A stretch of DNA of 64,000 nucleotides from an uncultured Lachnospiraceae bacterium (GTDB lineage Bacteria > Bacillota > Clostridia > Lachnospirales > Lachnospiraceae): NCBI GenBank assembly GCA_910586015.1, contig CAJUGJ010000009.1, positions 62,001 to 126,000 of the forward strand. Direction: 5' to 3'. Position 1 is the stretch's first letter, and every line of letters starts with the position of its first letter. A program made the position numbers and the translations under genes. This document shows, one piece after another, positions 8,022 to 18,145 of the stretch. The notes under the pieces were generated by a model, which did no database searches, was not told the origin of the DNA, and saw only the letters and a program-made list of their open reading frames with translations.

Positions 8022-9083
8022 TTACAGTTCACCTCCCTTTTTTTTAATTGTTTGATCCATATAACGTTTTCTAAGCTGTCCACAGGCGGCATCAATATCT
8101 GTGCCCATTTCTCTTCTTATAGTAACATTTATTTTGTTTTTTTCAAGTATATTTTTAAATCTCTGTGTATTATTCCCCTTTGGCGGTGTAAAGCCCCGTT
8201 CTTTCACTGGATTAATAGGAATCAAATTGACATGACAATTCTTTCCACGCAGTAACTGTACTAATTGTTTTGCTATTATAGGAGTATCATTTACTCCATC
8301 AATTAAACTATATTCATAACTAACTCTTCTGCCTGTCCTTTCATAATAGTAATCACAAGCTTTAATGACCTCAGAAAGAGGATATTGATTTGCTATAGGC
8401 ATTAACTGACTTCTTAAGGCATCTGTCGGAGCATGTAATGATAGGGCAAGTGTAATGTTAAAATCTTCTTGTGCAAGCCTTTTTATCTGTTCTACTAAAC
8501 CACATGTTGAAATTGTAACACTTCTCTGACTAAAATTTTGCCCTCTTTCTTCAAATAATAGGTGGAGAAATTGAACTAAATTTTCATAGTTATCTAATGG
8601 CTCTCCTGTTCCCATAATCACTACATTATTCAGCCTTTTTTGGGTTATTCTCTCTATCTGGTAAATCTCTTCTAACATCTCTGACGGAGTTAAATTTCTG
8701 GTAAGACCATCTAATGTTGAAGCACAAAATCGACACCCCATTCGGCATCCTGCCTGAGAGGAAATACAGACAGAATCTCCATGATGATAGCTCATTCTTA
8801 CACTCTCTATCATATTTCCATCTGATAGTTGAAACAAATATTTACAGGTATCATCATTTTTAGAATGAAGTTCCTGTACCGTTTTCAAAGTAGTATATTC
8901 ACAGCATTTTTCTAAATTTTCTCGTAATGTCTTTGGCAGATTTGTCATCTCTTCAAATCCAGATGCCAATTTTTTATGAATCCATTCAAAAAGTTGTACT
9001 GCACGAAAGGAAGGTTCTTTCAAACTTTCTAAAAGCTCGCTTAACTGTATAAGAGTTAAAGATTTAATATCTATTTTTTCCAT
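8022..9083 (-). CDS. rlmN: 23S rRNA (adenine2503-C2)/tRNA methyltransferase
   Basis: This radical SAM enzyme adds a C2 methyl group to A2503 of 23S rRNA and A37 of some tRNAs, via a methylated cysteine. The 353 residues match the family. The iron-sulfur cluster motif CRMGCRFC (Cx3Cx2C, near residue 112) is intact. GEPLDNYENL follows the usual VVIMGTGEPL signature, and the C-terminal MGTDIDAACGQL carries the methyl-carrying cysteine of RlmN. The length and the ending GQLRKR point to RlmN rather than Cfr, but the two are close relatives. It lies 26 bases after rsmB and directly before stp. Confidence 0.94.
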   Translation of the reverse strand: MEKIDIKSLTLIQLSELLESLKEPSFRAVQLFEWIHKKLASGFEEMTNLPKTLRENLEKCCEYTTLKTVQELHSKNDDTCKYLFQLSDGNMIESVRMSYHHGDSVCISSQAGCRMGCRFCASTLDGLTRNLTPSEMLEEIYQIERITQKRLNNVVIMGTGEPLDNYENLVQFLHLLFEERGQNFSQRSVTISTCGLVEQIKRLAQEDFNITLALSLHAPTDALRSQLMPIANQYPLSEVIKACDYYYERTGRRVSYEYSLIDGVNDTPIIAKQLVQLLRGKNCHVNLIPINPVKERGFTPPKGNNTQRFKNILEKNKINVTIRREMGTDIDAACGQLRKRYMDQTIKKKGGEL

Positions 9084-9109
9084 ACGTTATTCCTTTCTCT
9101 TCTCTTGTT

Positions 9110-10516
9110 CTATCCCTTTTTTCGAACTTTTGCTAGAAAAAAACCGTCCGTTTGATGCACTCCGGGAAGAAGTTGAAGATATCCTTTTTTTGTTGTAGTA
9201 GAATGAAGAATTGAAGGTAAATAATCATCTAGTGATTCCGCTTCAAATCCTAATTCAGAAATAAGAAAGGAATAATTTTGTTCATTTTCTTCTTCACTAA
9301 TAGTACATGTACTATAAATTAAAACTCCTTTTGGTTTTACATAACGACAGATTACAGTAAGTATTTCTCTTTGTAGTTTTGCAAGTCTTTCTCTTAATTC
9401 TTTTGTAGTTTTATATCGAATGTCCGGCTTTCTTCCAAGAATTCCAAGCCCAGAGCAGGGAAGATCTGCAAATACAATATCAGCTAATGCTTCATCTTCT
9501 GGATAAAATACTGTCGCATCTTTTATTTGTACTGTAATATTAGAATACTTCGTTCGTTGTAGATTTTCTAAAATCAAAGCTGTTTTTTCCTTTGAAATAT
9601 CTCTCGCAATCACTTTTCCAATTTCTTTTTTCCCATCTGCTTTCTGACATAAAAGTTCTGCTGCATGTAATGCTTTTCCCCCTGGGGCAGCACAGACATC
9701 TAAAATAACATCTCCTGCACAAATACCTGCTACCCTTGCAATACACATAGAACTTTCATCTTGAACTTGAAATGCTCCTATAGAAAAACTTTTTAACTGT
9801 GAAAGCCTATCTACTCCTTCTAAATAAAACGCATCTGGAAAAAGATGTGCCCTTTTTACTGTAACCTCTTGTGTTATAAGTTCCTCTTTTAATTCAAGAA
9901 TACTTTTTTTACTTTCATTGACACGAATCGTCAATGGACTATCTTCTAAAAATGCTTTACACATTGCTATAGTAGTTTCTTTTTTAAATCGAATAAGCCA
10001 CTCTTTTATGATCCATTCTGGAATAGAATATTGTATTGATATTTGTTGTGAGAGTGGCATTTTCTCTGGAAGTTTTGCAAATTCATCTTTATGTTGTACT
10101 ATCTGTCTTAATATCCCATTAACAAAACCAGTCAGACCATAAATTTTTCGCTTCTTTACAATATTAACTGCTTCATTACAAACAGCCGATGGTGGGGTCT
10201 GTGAAAAATATCCAATTTGATAAACACTCATTCTTAAAAGATTACGAATAAGAGGCTTCATCTTTTTTATTTTTAATGAAGCATATTTCTCAATCTCAAA
10301 ATCTAACGTCAAACATCTCTCTACTGTTCCACGACAAAGTCTTGTAACAAAGGCTCGATCTCTCTTTCCTAGCTCCGAATATTCAGAAAGTGTCTGCCGA
10401 ATTACTGTATGACAATATTGTCCTTCCTCAAAAATCTTGATTAACATTTCTAATACAAGTTCTCTGGGATTTTTATTGCCTTTTTCTTTTGATTTAGAAG
10501 TAGTATACTCAGTCAT
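9110..10516 (-). CDS. rsmB: 16S rRNA (cytosine967-C5)-methyltransferase
   Basis: The 468-residue enzyme has an N-terminal NusB-like RNA-binding domain (about 15-160) and a C-terminal Rossmann methyltransferase. The SAM motif DVCAAPGGKALHAAEL is near residue 258. The two catalytic cysteines of the m5C family are in DLPCSGLG and STCTIS. It modifies C967 of 16S rRNA. The start overlaps the end of the upstream zinc peptidase gene by eight bases, and rlmN follows, as in Bacillus. No abnormal residue was seen. Confidence 0.93.
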   Translation of the reverse strand: MTEYTTSKSKEKGNKNPRELVLEMLIKIFEEGQYCHTVIRQTLSEYSELGKRDRAFVTRLCRGTVERCLTLDFEIEKYASLKIKKMKPLIRNLLRMSVYQIGYFSQTPPSAVCNEAVNIVKKRKIYGLTGFVNGILRQIVQHKDEFAKLPEKMPLSQQISIQYSIPEWIIKEWLIRFKKETTIAMCKAFLEDSPLTIRVNESKKSILELKEELITQEVTVKRAHLFPDAFYLEGVDRLSQLKSFSIGAFQVQDESSMCIARVAGICAGDVILDVCAAPGGKALHAAELLCQKADGKKEIGKVIARDISKEKTALILENLQRTKYSNITVQIKDATVFYPEDEALADIVFADLPCSGLGILGRKPDIRYKTTKELRERLAKLQREILTVICRYVKPKGVLIYSTCTISEEENEQNYSFLISELGFEAESLDDYLPSILHSTTTKKGYLQLLPGVHQTDGFFLAKVRKKG

Positions 10517-11207
10517 TCCTACGGTTTCCAGCTAAAATAATCAAACGGAGCAACTGTAAAATCATCGACGCAGCACTTGCAACATAGGTTAAAGCTGCTG
10601 CAAACAGAACTTTTTTTGTCTGACCAACTTCTTCTCCTTGTAAAATGCCTGTTTCAGCAAGAATTGTAACTGCTCTGCCAGAAGCATTTAATTCTACTGG
10701 CAGTGTTACTAACTGAAATAATACAGCAAGAGAAAATAATATGATCCCCAGTGTAATTAATGTTTTGGATCCTCCAAGCAAAATTCCAATCAAAATAAGT
10801 GGCCAAGAAACAGTAGCACCAATATTTGCGGCTGGAACTAAAGCTGCACGTATTCGAAGTGGTGCATATCCTTTATTATCCTGAACCGCATGTCCACATT
10901 CATGTGCCGCAACTCCTACTGCAGCAACAGACGTATTGTCATAAACGGAATCTGAAAGACGTAACACTTTACTTTTGGGATCATAGTGATCTGTTAAATC
11001 TCCTTCAATCCGTTCAATTCTTACATCAAAAATACCTGAAAAATGCAAAATTTTTTCCGCTGCCTGTGCTCCAGTCATTCCAGAAAGGCTATGGACTTTT
11101 GAATACTTTGAAAATGTGGATTTCACTTTAGCAGAAGCTAAAAGGCTTAAAACAGCACCAATAATAACTAAGAGATATGTTGGATCAAAATATCCATAAT
11201 AAGGCAT
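10509..11207 (-). CDS. yugP: YugP-like membrane zinc metallopeptidase
   Basis: This member of the neutral zinc metallopeptidase (YugP) family has about 232 residues. It starts with the typical MPYYGYFDPTYLLVIIGAVL membrane segment. A conserved N-terminal region (YSKVHSLSGMTGAQAAEKIL) leads to the zinc site AAHECGHAVQ, an HExxH variant (HECGH). Two or three further hydrophobic segments follow. The physiological substrate is unknown. ATG 11207 is preferred over the in-frame ATG at 11213, because AGGAGG lies seven bases before the former and only one base before the latter. The insertion between fmt and rsmB is not found in the B. subtilis cluster. Confidence 0.85.
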   Translation of the reverse strand: MPYYGYFDPTYLLVIIGAVLSLLASAKVKSTFSKYSKVHSLSGMTGAQAAEKILHFSGIFDVRIERIEGDLTDHYDPKSKVLRLSDSVYDNTSVAAVGVAAHECGHAVQDNKGYAPLRIRAALVPAANIGATVSWPLILIGILLGGSKTLITLGIILFSLAVLFQLVTLPVELNASGRAVTILAETGILQGEEVGQTKKVLFAAALTYVASAASMILQLLRLIILAGNRRND

Positions 11208-11285
11208 ATTCATTCCTCCTTTTTTGTTATTTTACCACTTAAATATGGTATTTTATTTACTATTCTCTTAAAATTTAATAAACCT

Positions 11286-12236
11286 CTATTCTCCTAATTT
11301 TGTTCCTACTGTTAAAGAATATCCTCTTAAAAATTCTTCACAACACATTCGACGTTTTCCCTCTAACTGCAATTCATTCACTTGAAGAAATCCTTCTCCA
11401 CATTGAACCCAAAAATGTTCTTTATCTATGAATACAACTGTGCCATTTGGACTATCTTTATATAAACTAGGGAAATCTTTTGAAAAAACAAAATCAGTAT
11501 CCCAAAATTTTAAACTCTTCCCATTCCATTTTGTATAAGCACTTGGCCATGGATTTAGTCCTCTTACAAATCGTTCTAATTCTATAGCTGAACGATTAAA
11601 ATCAATCCAACCAAAAGATTTTTCAATTGTTCCTACATAAACTACCCCATCCTTAGACTGAGGAATTCTTTTTGCTTCTCCTTTCTCAATAGAAACTAAA
11701 ACTTCTAATAGAGCCTTTCCACCTAAATCGGCTAATTTATCATGTAGACTTTGTGCAGTTTCTTTTGAATCTAACAAAATTTCTTTTTTTAATAAAATAT
11801 CTCCTGTATCTAGTCCTTCATCCATGTACATAATTGTAACGCCACTAACCTTCTCTCCATTTAATATTGCCCATTGAATCGGAGAAGCTCCACGGTATTT
11901 AGGAAGTAGTGAAGCGTGTACATTTAGGCAGCCGTAATGAGGGAGCGTTAAAATAGAACTAGGCAAAATCTTTCCATATGCTGCTACTAAAATAATATCT
12001 GGATTTTTCTCTTTTAACTGTTGAATAAAAGATTCTTCTTTTACTTTCTGTGGCTGATAAATAGGAAGTCCGAAAGAAAGGGCAACCTCTTTTACTTCAG
12101 AAACTGCGACTTCTTTTCCTCTTCCTTTTGGTTTATCTGGCTGTGTTACGACTGCTACTATCTCAATTTTAGCCTGTATGAGTTGTTTTAAAATAACTGC
12201 CGCTATCTTTGGTGTACCAAAAAAGATTGCTTTCAT
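11286..12236 (-). CDS. fmt: methionyl-tRNA formyltransferase
   Basis: The enzyme formylates initiator Met-tRNA using 10-formyltetrahydrofolate. The 316 residues include the N-terminal formyltransferase fold (AIFFGTPKIAAVIL), the active-site signature LNVHASLLPKYRGASPIQWA with the catalytic Asn and His, and DEGLDTGDIL. A C-terminal tRNA-binding domain follows from about 205. The ATG overlaps the def stop by four bases, so deformylase and formyltransferase are translationally coupled, as in most Firmicutes. Confidence 0.95.
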   Translation of the reverse strand: MKAIFFGTPKIAAVILKQLIQAKIEIVAVVTQPDKPKGRGKEVAVSEVKEVALSFGLPIYQPQKVKEESFIQQLKEKNPDIILVAAYGKILPSSILTLPHYGCLNVHASLLPKYRGASPIQWAILNGEKVSGVTIMYMDEGLDTGDILLKKEILLDSKETAQSLHDKLADLGGKALLEVLVSIEKGEAKRIPQSKDGVVYVGTIEKSFGWIDFNRSAIELERFVRGLNPWPSAYTKWNGKSLKFWDTDFVFSKDFPSLYKDSPNGTVVFIDKEHFWVQCGEGFLQVNELQLEGKRRMCCEEFLRGYSLTVGTKLGE

Positions 12237-12712
12237 TCCTGTTCCTCCGTTACGTCATGTAATTCTCCCTGAACCTTTTCTACATATAAATGTCCATCTA
12301 AATGATCGATTTCATGACATAATGCTCTTGCAAGTAACTGTGTTCCTTCAACCTCTATTGGCTTCATATCTTTCCCTAAAGCACGTACTTTTACATAATC
12401 TGGACGGGTGACAATTCCTGATTTTCCCATAACGCTTAAACATCCCTCTTCTCCTGTTTGTTCACCAGAAGTTTCTATAATTTCTGGATTGATTAAGACG
12501 ATTGGATGATTCGCTTCTTGGGTTACATCAATTACAACAACCCGCTTTAAAACTCCTACCTGTGGAGCTGCCAGTCCTACTCCCTGTGCTTCATACATAG
12601 TATCTAACATATCCTCAATTAAAACTTCTAGTCTGGAAGTCATTTCTTTAATTTCTTTACACTTCTTATTTAAAACACTATCACCAATTTGACGAATATT
12701 TCTTAAAGCCAT
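12233..12712 (-). CDS. def: peptide deformylase
   Basis: The enzyme removes the formyl group from nascent proteins. It is a metal enzyme with the three family motifs GVGLAAPQVG, EEGCLSV (metal Cys) and HEIDHLDGHL (metal histidines and catalytic Glu). The frame is open to a TTG at 12730, but ATG 12712 gives the usual N-terminus MALRNIRQIGD and follows a purine-rich AAGGAAGAG ribosome binding site, so it is preferred. The ending is longer than in type 1 enzymes of Gram-negatives, with an acidic tail (HDVTEEQE). It is coupled to fmt. Confidence 0.95.
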   Translation of the reverse strand: MALRNIRQIGDSVLNKKCKEIKEMTSRLEVLIEDMLDTMYEAQGVGLAAPQVGVLKRVVVIDVTQEANHPIVLINPEIIETSGEQTGEEGCLSVMGKSGIVTRPDYVKVRALGKDMKPIEVEGTQLLARALCHEIDHLDGHLYVEKVQGELHDVTEEQE

Positions 12713-12799
12713 TCTTCTCTTCCTTTCCAATTCATAAACTTATTTTCTATTTTACCTCACAGCACAAAAAATTTCTATATATTTTTTATAAAATTCCAT

Positions 12800-15052
12800 T
12801 CAATATCCTTGAAGTGGATCAAAATCAAACTGAATTCTACATCCAGAAAGCTGTTTAGAATATAAAAAGTAAGCTTCTAAGAAGTTTTTTAGTTCTACTA
12901 GGATAGCATAGTTAGGCTGTTTAAAATATAATACTCTTCGATAGATATCTTTTGCCTTTGATAATGTGGCTGCAGCTGGTCCTATGACCTTTGTTATTGT
13001 TTCTTGTTTTGTCTGCGAAATCCATTCTTTCGCTACTCTTGCAAATAACTCGGAAGCAAAAATCAGCTTCTCCTCTTCTTTGGCTAACATTAAAAGAACT
13101 AAGATATGAGAAACTGGAGGATATCCCATAAGACCACGATAAGCCATTTCCTGCTCAAAAAAATTCTCATAATCTCCTGCTGCTGCAGTTTCAATGCTAT
13201 AGTGATCTGGCTGATAGGTTTGAATAACAACCTCTCCGTAAGAATTTCCTCTTCCAGCCCTTCCAGCTGCCTGAGATAGTAATTGATAGGTTCTTTCAGC
13301 TGCACGATAATCTCCAGTATTTAATGATAAATCGGCGGCTAAAATTCCAACTAAAGTTACATCTGGAAAATCATGTCCTTTGACAATCATCTGTGTACCA
13401 ATTAAAATATCCGCTTCATGGTTAGCAAAAGCAGATAAAATGGATTCATAACTTTCTTTACTCTTTGTCGTATCTGCATCCATTCTTAAAATCCGCCCTT
13501 GAGGAAATTCTTTTTTAACCATTTCTTCTACTTTTTGTGTTCCTGTTCCAAACGCTGCAATATAGTGAGAACCACATTTCGGACATTTTTGTGGAATTGG
13601 CTCTTCATAGCCACAGTAGTGACAAACTAAAGTTCCATTTTTATGGGAAGTTAACGAGATATCACAGTGTGGACATCTCATCACATGACCACAACTGCGA
13701 CAGGAAACAAAACCAGCATAGCCTCGCCGGTTTAAGAATAACATAATCTGTTGATGTTTTGTTAGACGATCACAAATAAAATCCTTTAATAGCCGACTAA
13801 ACATAGAACGGTTTTTTTGCTTTAGTTCTTCTCTCAAATCTACTACATGAATTTTAGGAAGTTGTGCCTTATTTGCCCGATTTGGAAGCTGTAAAAGCTC
13901 ATATTCTCCAATACTTGTTCGATAAAATGTTTCTAGGGATGGAGTAGCAGAACCTAAAATCACACTTGCTCCAACTAAATTTGCACGTTCAATGGCCGTT
14001 TCTCTTGCGTGATACTTTGGTGGCATTTCACTTTTGTAACTTGCTTCATGTTCTTCATCTATAATAATCATTCCAAGATTAGGAAAGGGAGTAAATAAAG
14101 CAGATCTTGGTCCTATCATAATGTCAATTTCTCCTCTTCTTGCCCTTTCACTTTGATCGTATCGTTCTCCCTGTGACATTTTAGAATTTAAAATAGACAC
14201 TCGATCTAAAAATCGCTCTGAAAAACGTTTTACTGTTTGATATGTTAAAGAGATTTCAGGAATTAAAACAATTACTTGTTTGTGTTGTGCTATAATATAT
14301 TCTATTACTTCTAAATAAACTTCTGTCTTTCCACTTCCTGTTACACCATAGAGTAAATATGTTTTATTTTGACCTCTTTTTTCATTTTCTATAATTCGAT
14401 CTACTACTGTCTGTTGATTTGAATTTAAAATCTTTTTCTTAACTTGGCTTTCTAACTTTTGTCTATTTCCACGATATTTTTTGACTGCTTCTACTCGGAT
14501 AACTCCTGCCTTTACCAAGCTTTCAATCGTTGATCTGGAAACTGCTAACTTTTGTATCACCAATTCATATGGTAATTCCTTTTGTTCTAATAATTCTGTT
14601 AGAAGTCGAACCTTAGCAACATGTTTCTTTTTTAATGCCTGTATTTTTATCTGTTCTAATTGCTCTAATTCTACTATAGGTACAATAGTACGTTTTATTT
14701 CTTCCTTTATCCTTTTTTTAACTGGAATAACTGTTTTAAGAGCTTCATTCATAGTGGCTCCATAATTTTCTTTCATCCAAGCCGCTAAAAGAATAAGTTG
14801 TCCTTCAATAGCAAGTTCTCCTGTAACAATTCCACAGATCGGTTTAATTTTAGTTTCCTCTATCTTTGGCTTTTGAGAAAATTCAATAATATATCCATGA
14901 ATTCTACGATTTTTTGCTCCAAATGGAATTTCTACAGGACTTCCGATCTGTACTTTTTCTAATAATTCTTCTGGTATTTCATATTGATAAGTTTTATCTA
15001 AACTTTCACTGGAAATGTCTATAATTATATCTGCATAGAGTTTTTTACTCAC
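12800..15052 (-). CDS. priA: primosomal replication restart helicase
   Basis: PriA reloads the replicative helicase at stalled forks. The 750-residue protein has the N-terminal 3'-DNA-binding domain, Walker A GVTGSGKTEVY (about 240), the DEEH box (MIIIDEEHEASYK) and helicase motif SATPS. Two interleaved zinc-binding clusters follow (CRSCGHVMRCPHCD ... CHYCG ... CPKCG), then motifs V and VI (GTQMIVKGHDFP; QAAGRAGRG). All eight zinc cysteines are present. The start overlaps murF by four bases. The gene is followed by def-fmt, the classical Firmicutes order. Confidence 0.96.
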   Translation of the reverse strand: MSKKLYADIIIDISSESLDKTYQYEIPEELLEKVQIGSPVEIPFGAKNRRIHGYIIEFSQKPKIEETKIKPICGIVTGELAIEGQLILLAAWMKENYGATMNEALKTVIPVKKRIKEEIKRTIVPIVELEQLEQIKIQALKKKHVAKVRLLTELLEQKELPYELVIQKLAVSRSTIESLVKAGVIRVEAVKKYRGNRQKLESQVKKKILNSNQQTVVDRIIENEKRGQNKTYLLYGVTGSGKTEVYLEVIEYIIAQHKQVIVLIPEISLTYQTVKRFSERFLDRVSILNSKMSQGERYDQSERARRGEIDIMIGPRSALFTPFPNLGMIIIDEEHEASYKSEMPPKYHARETAIERANLVGASVILGSATPSLETFYRTSIGEYELLQLPNRANKAQLPKIHVVDLREELKQKNRSMFSRLLKDFICDRLTKHQQIMLFLNRRGYAGFVSCRSCGHVMRCPHCDISLTSHKNGTLVCHYCGYEEPIPQKCPKCGSHYIAAFGTGTQKVEEMVKKEFPQGRILRMDADTTKSKESYESILSAFANHEADILIGTQMIVKGHDFPDVTLVGILAADLSLNTGDYRAAERTYQLLSQAAGRAGRGNSYGEVVIQTYQPDHYSIETAAAGDYENFFEQEMAYRGLMGYPPVSHILVLLMLAKEEEKLIFASELFARVAKEWISQTKQETITKVIGPAAATLSKAKDIYRRVLYFKQPNYAILVELKNFLEAYFLYSKQLSGCRIQFDFDPLQGY

Positions 15053-16527
15053 TCTGAAAACAACTCCTTTATCTTGTGAACTACATTTTCTAAATACATC
15101 CCCCGTGAACCTTTTATAAAAACTGCATCTTCTTCTTTTAATACATCTTTTACTATATCACAGGCTTCTTTTTGATCATGACAAATAATAACCTGATTTT
15201 TGTCCATCCCTTGCAAAATAGCTTCTTTCGCTAAAAATGCAGTACATGTTCCTACGGTAATTAACTGATCAATATTGCTCTTAGCTACATAAGTTCCTAT
15301 CTCACGGTGTAAAGGTTCTGCAAGTTCTCCTAACTCTAAAATATCTCCTAAAATTGCAACTCTACGTTTTTTTGTAATCCCTGACAAAATATCTAATCCA
15401 CATTTCATAGAGTCTGAACTGGCATTATAGGAATCGTCAATTAAAGTTAATCTTCCAACTGTTTCTATTACTCCTCTCATTTCAGGAACTTGATAACATT
15501 CTAATCCTTTTTTAGCCTGTTTTAAGTCAATATTAAAAAAAAGAGCTAATCCTAAAGCAGCTAAAGCATTTTGTACATTATGAATTCCTAGTGTATGAAG
15601 TAAAATTTCTTCTGAATATTGTTTTGCTTGAAATACTCCAGAAAAAGTAAATAATGTTTGATTTTTGTTTTGATCTTGACGGATCTGTACTGCTTTTAAA
15701 TCGCAGTCTGATGTAGTACCATAAGTCATAACATTACAATCTTTTAATTTTTCTTTCGTTTCTTTTAAAAGATCTATTTTTTCTAATACATCCCAATTAC
15801 CATTTTCTTTTCCTTCTTTTACTGCATCATATACTTCTTTTAATAGATCATTTTCTCCATTAAGAAGAAGTAATCCATTTTTTGAAAATTCATTTATAAT
15901 ACTCATTTTCTCTAAACGTATTTTTTCTCTACTTTTTAGCTGACCAATATGAGCAGTTCCAATATTAGAAATAACTGCAATCTGTGGTTTTGCAACTGAA
16001 ACCAGTCTTTGCATTTCTCCTGGCAAGCTCATTCCCATCTCAATAACTGCAATCTCATGTTTTTTTGAAAATTCAAACATCATCTGTGGCAAACCAATTT
16101 GACTATTCTTATTTCCCTGTGTTTTTAATACACATTTTCCTTCTGATAATGTAGCAGCTATCATCTCTTTTGTAGTTGTTTTCCCCACACTACCTGTAAC
16201 TCCAACAACTGGAATTGTAAATTGATCTCGATATGCTGCTGCTGCCTGTTGAAAGGCACAAATCGTATCATCTACAAAAAGATATGTCATTTCTTCTGTT
16301 TTTGGAATAATTTCTTTCCTTGAAGTAAATGTTGTTCGAATTCCATTTGCATAAGCATCCTGAATGTAATCATGTCCATCTACTTTTTCTCCTTGGATAG
16401 GAAGAAAAACAATTTGTTCTCCCCCTATTCTTGAATCTGTGCTAAATCCACAGATTCGTTTTGTACTATCTCCTTTTATTGTAGCACCTGCTAATTGTGC
16501 AAGTTGTGAAATTGTTATTTCTTCCAT
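15049..16527 (-). CDS. murF: UDP-MurNAc-tripeptide--D-Ala-D-Ala ligase
   Basis: MurF performs the last cytoplasmic step of peptidoglycan precursor synthesis, joining D-Ala-D-Ala to the UDP-MurNAc tripeptide with ATP. The 492-residue Mur ligase has the ATP loop GVTGSVGKTTTKEM (about 112), the central domain signature EMGMSLPGEM and the C-terminal ligase domain with IDDSYNASSDSM. The gene lies 14 bases after murE and overlaps priA by four bases, so it is part of the same transcript. Confidence 0.95.
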   Translation of the reverse strand: MEEITISQLAQLAGATIKGDSTKRICGFSTDSRIGGEQIVFLPIQGEKVDGHDYIQDAYANGIRTTFTSRKEIIPKTEEMTYLFVDDTICAFQQAAAAYRDQFTIPVVGVTGSVGKTTTKEMIAATLSEGKCVLKTQGNKNSQIGLPQMMFEFSKKHEIAVIEMGMSLPGEMQRLVSVAKPQIAVISNIGTAHIGQLKSREKIRLEKMSIINEFSKNGLLLLNGENDLLKEVYDAVKEGKENGNWDVLEKIDLLKETKEKLKDCNVMTYGTTSDCDLKAVQIRQDQNKNQTLFTFSGVFQAKQYSEEILLHTLGIHNVQNALAALGLALFFNIDLKQAKKGLECYQVPEMRGVIETVGRLTLIDDSYNASSDSMKCGLDILSGITKKRRVAILGDILELGELAEPLHREIGTYVAKSNIDQLITVGTCTAFLAKEAILQGMDKNQVIICHDQKEACDIVKDVLKEEDAVFIKGSRGMYLENVVHKIKELFSE

Positions 16528-16541
16528 AGAAATTCCCCTTT

Positions 16542-18041
16542 TTAAAGCTGAAATTGAATTAACTTCTCTTTACGCTCTTTCTCTGACATTTCTTCAATAA
16601 CCTCTCGAATTAATTGGCGTTCATCCATAGCATACTTTATTCCACAAATTTCTTGATAGCTTTCATGTCCCTTTCCTGCAAGCACAATTAAATCCCCTTT
16701 TTGAGCATTACAGATACAATAACGAATTGCTTCCTTTCTGTCTGGGATAGAAATATAAGCACCATTTGCTCTTTTTACACCAATTAAAATGTCTTCTATA
16801 ATTGCTAAGGGCTCTTCAAATCTTGGATTATCAGAAGTTACTACTGTTAAATCGGCTATTTTAGAAGATACTTCTCCCATTTCATATCTGCGATCCTTAG
16901 AACGATTTCCTCCACAGCCAAACAGACAGATCAAACGATTTGGCTGATATTGTCTTAATGTTGTCAAAAGACTGCGTAAGCTCATTGCATTATGTGCATA
17001 ATCAATAATAAGACTAAACTCAAGAGAAATTGGAATTCGTTCTACTCTTCCCTTTACTCGTACTGTCGCTAAAGCATTTTTTATGATCTCATTTGTTATA
17101 GAAAAATGACTGCAAACTGCAATAGCCGCTAAAGAATTAAATACACTAAATTTTCCTGGAATATCAACCATAACATCAAAGTTTACAGTTCCTTTTACTT
17201 GATAGGAAACTCCTAAACTTCCCTTTTCCTGATGAAGATTTATCTCTTCAGCAACAAAGTCTGCGTCAGGATAAGTTCCAAATGTTTCAACACTACATGT
17301 ATGTCCTTCTAAAATCTGACTTAAATGTGAGTCTTCAGCATTAAAAATACCAACTTTACAGCGAGAAAATAAAAGTGATTTACATTTTAGATAATCTTCA
17401 AAGTCTGGATGTTCCCCTTTTCCAATATGATCTGGTTCTATATTCATAAAAACACCATAATCAAATTCAATTCCGCAAACTCGATCTAATTTCAGACCTT
17501 GAGAAGAAACTTCCATGACAACATATTTTACACCTGCTTGTTCCATTTCATATAAATATTGTTGTAATATATAAGATTCTGGTGTTGTGTGTTCTGCCTC
17601 TATAGCTCGATTATTGATTCGAACTTCAACAGTTCCAATTAAACCAACTGAATTTCCTGCCTGTTTTAGTATGGAATAAATCATATAAGATGTTGTTGTT
17701 TTTCCTTTTGTTCCAGTAATTCCAATCATCGTAAGTTTTTGTGCTGGATAACCAAAATATGCTGCTGACATCTTTGCTAGTGCCTGTCTGGTATTTGAAA
17801 CTAAAATTCCTGTCATACCTTCTGGAATATCGACTCTTTTTTCTACAATAACTGCAACTGAGCCTTGTTTTGCCATATCTTCTATGTAGTCATGTCCATC
17901 AAAATTAATTCCCTGAATACAAATAAATACAGAATTATTTTTAGGACTTCTAGAATCATAAACCAGAGCATCTATTTCTGTCTGTATACTTCCTTGTAAA
18001 ATTTCATAGTCTATCCGCTCTAATAATTTTTCTAACTTCAT
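16542..18041 (-). CDS. murE: UDP-MurNAc-L-Ala-D-Glu--meso-diaminopimelate ligase
   Basis: This Mur ligase adds the third peptide residue. It has ATP loop GITGTKGKTTTSYM (about 108), a carbamoyl-lysine region and the C-terminal substrate motif SDNPRFEEP. In this family DNPR marks enzymes that use meso-diaminopimelate, so the wall should be meso-DAP type; this is inferred from the motif. ATG 18041 is preferred over 18053 because GAGG stands six bases before it, while nothing resembling a ribosome binding site precedes the other. About 499 residues. murF follows on the same strand. Confidence 0.95.
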   Translation of the reverse strand: MKLEKLLERIDYEILQGSIQTEIDALVYDSRSPKNNSVFICIQGINFDGHDYIEDMAKQGSVAVIVEKRVDIPEGMTGILVSNTRQALAKMSAAYFGYPAQKLTMIGITGTKGKTTTSYMIYSILKQAGNSVGLIGTVEVRINNRAIEAEHTTPESYILQQYLYEMEQAGVKYVVMEVSSQGLKLDRVCGIEFDYGVFMNIEPDHIGKGEHPDFEDYLKCKSLLFSRCKVGIFNAEDSHLSQILEGHTCSVETFGTYPDADFVAEEINLHQEKGSLGVSYQVKGTVNFDVMVDIPGKFSVFNSLAAIAVCSHFSITNEIIKNALATVRVKGRVERIPISLEFSLIIDYAHNAMSLRSLLTTLRQYQPNRLICLFGCGGNRSKDRRYEMGEVSSKIADLTVVTSDNPRFEEPLAIIEDILIGVKRANGAYISIPDRKEAIRYCICNAQKGDLIVLAGKGHESYQEICGIKYAMDERQLIREVIEEMSEKERKEKLIQFQL

Positions 18042-18090
18042 ATTTTTCCTCATTTCTGTATAACTTATATTTTAGATTTTTTTATATGAT

Positions 18091-18128
18091 AAGAGAGGAC
18101 AATCGGCGTCTGCTGACCGTCCTCTCTT
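18091..18128 (-). terminator. hairpin between glgA and murE
   Basis: The perfect 10-bp inverted repeat AAGAGAGGAC / GTCCTCTCTT encloses an 18-base loop. It starts 18 bases after the glgA stop. The downstream flank on the minus strand is A-rich rather than T-rich, so it may stop transcription imperfectly or mainly stabilise the glgA mRNA end. Confidence 0.5.
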
Positions 18129-18145
18129 TATATAATTATATTCTA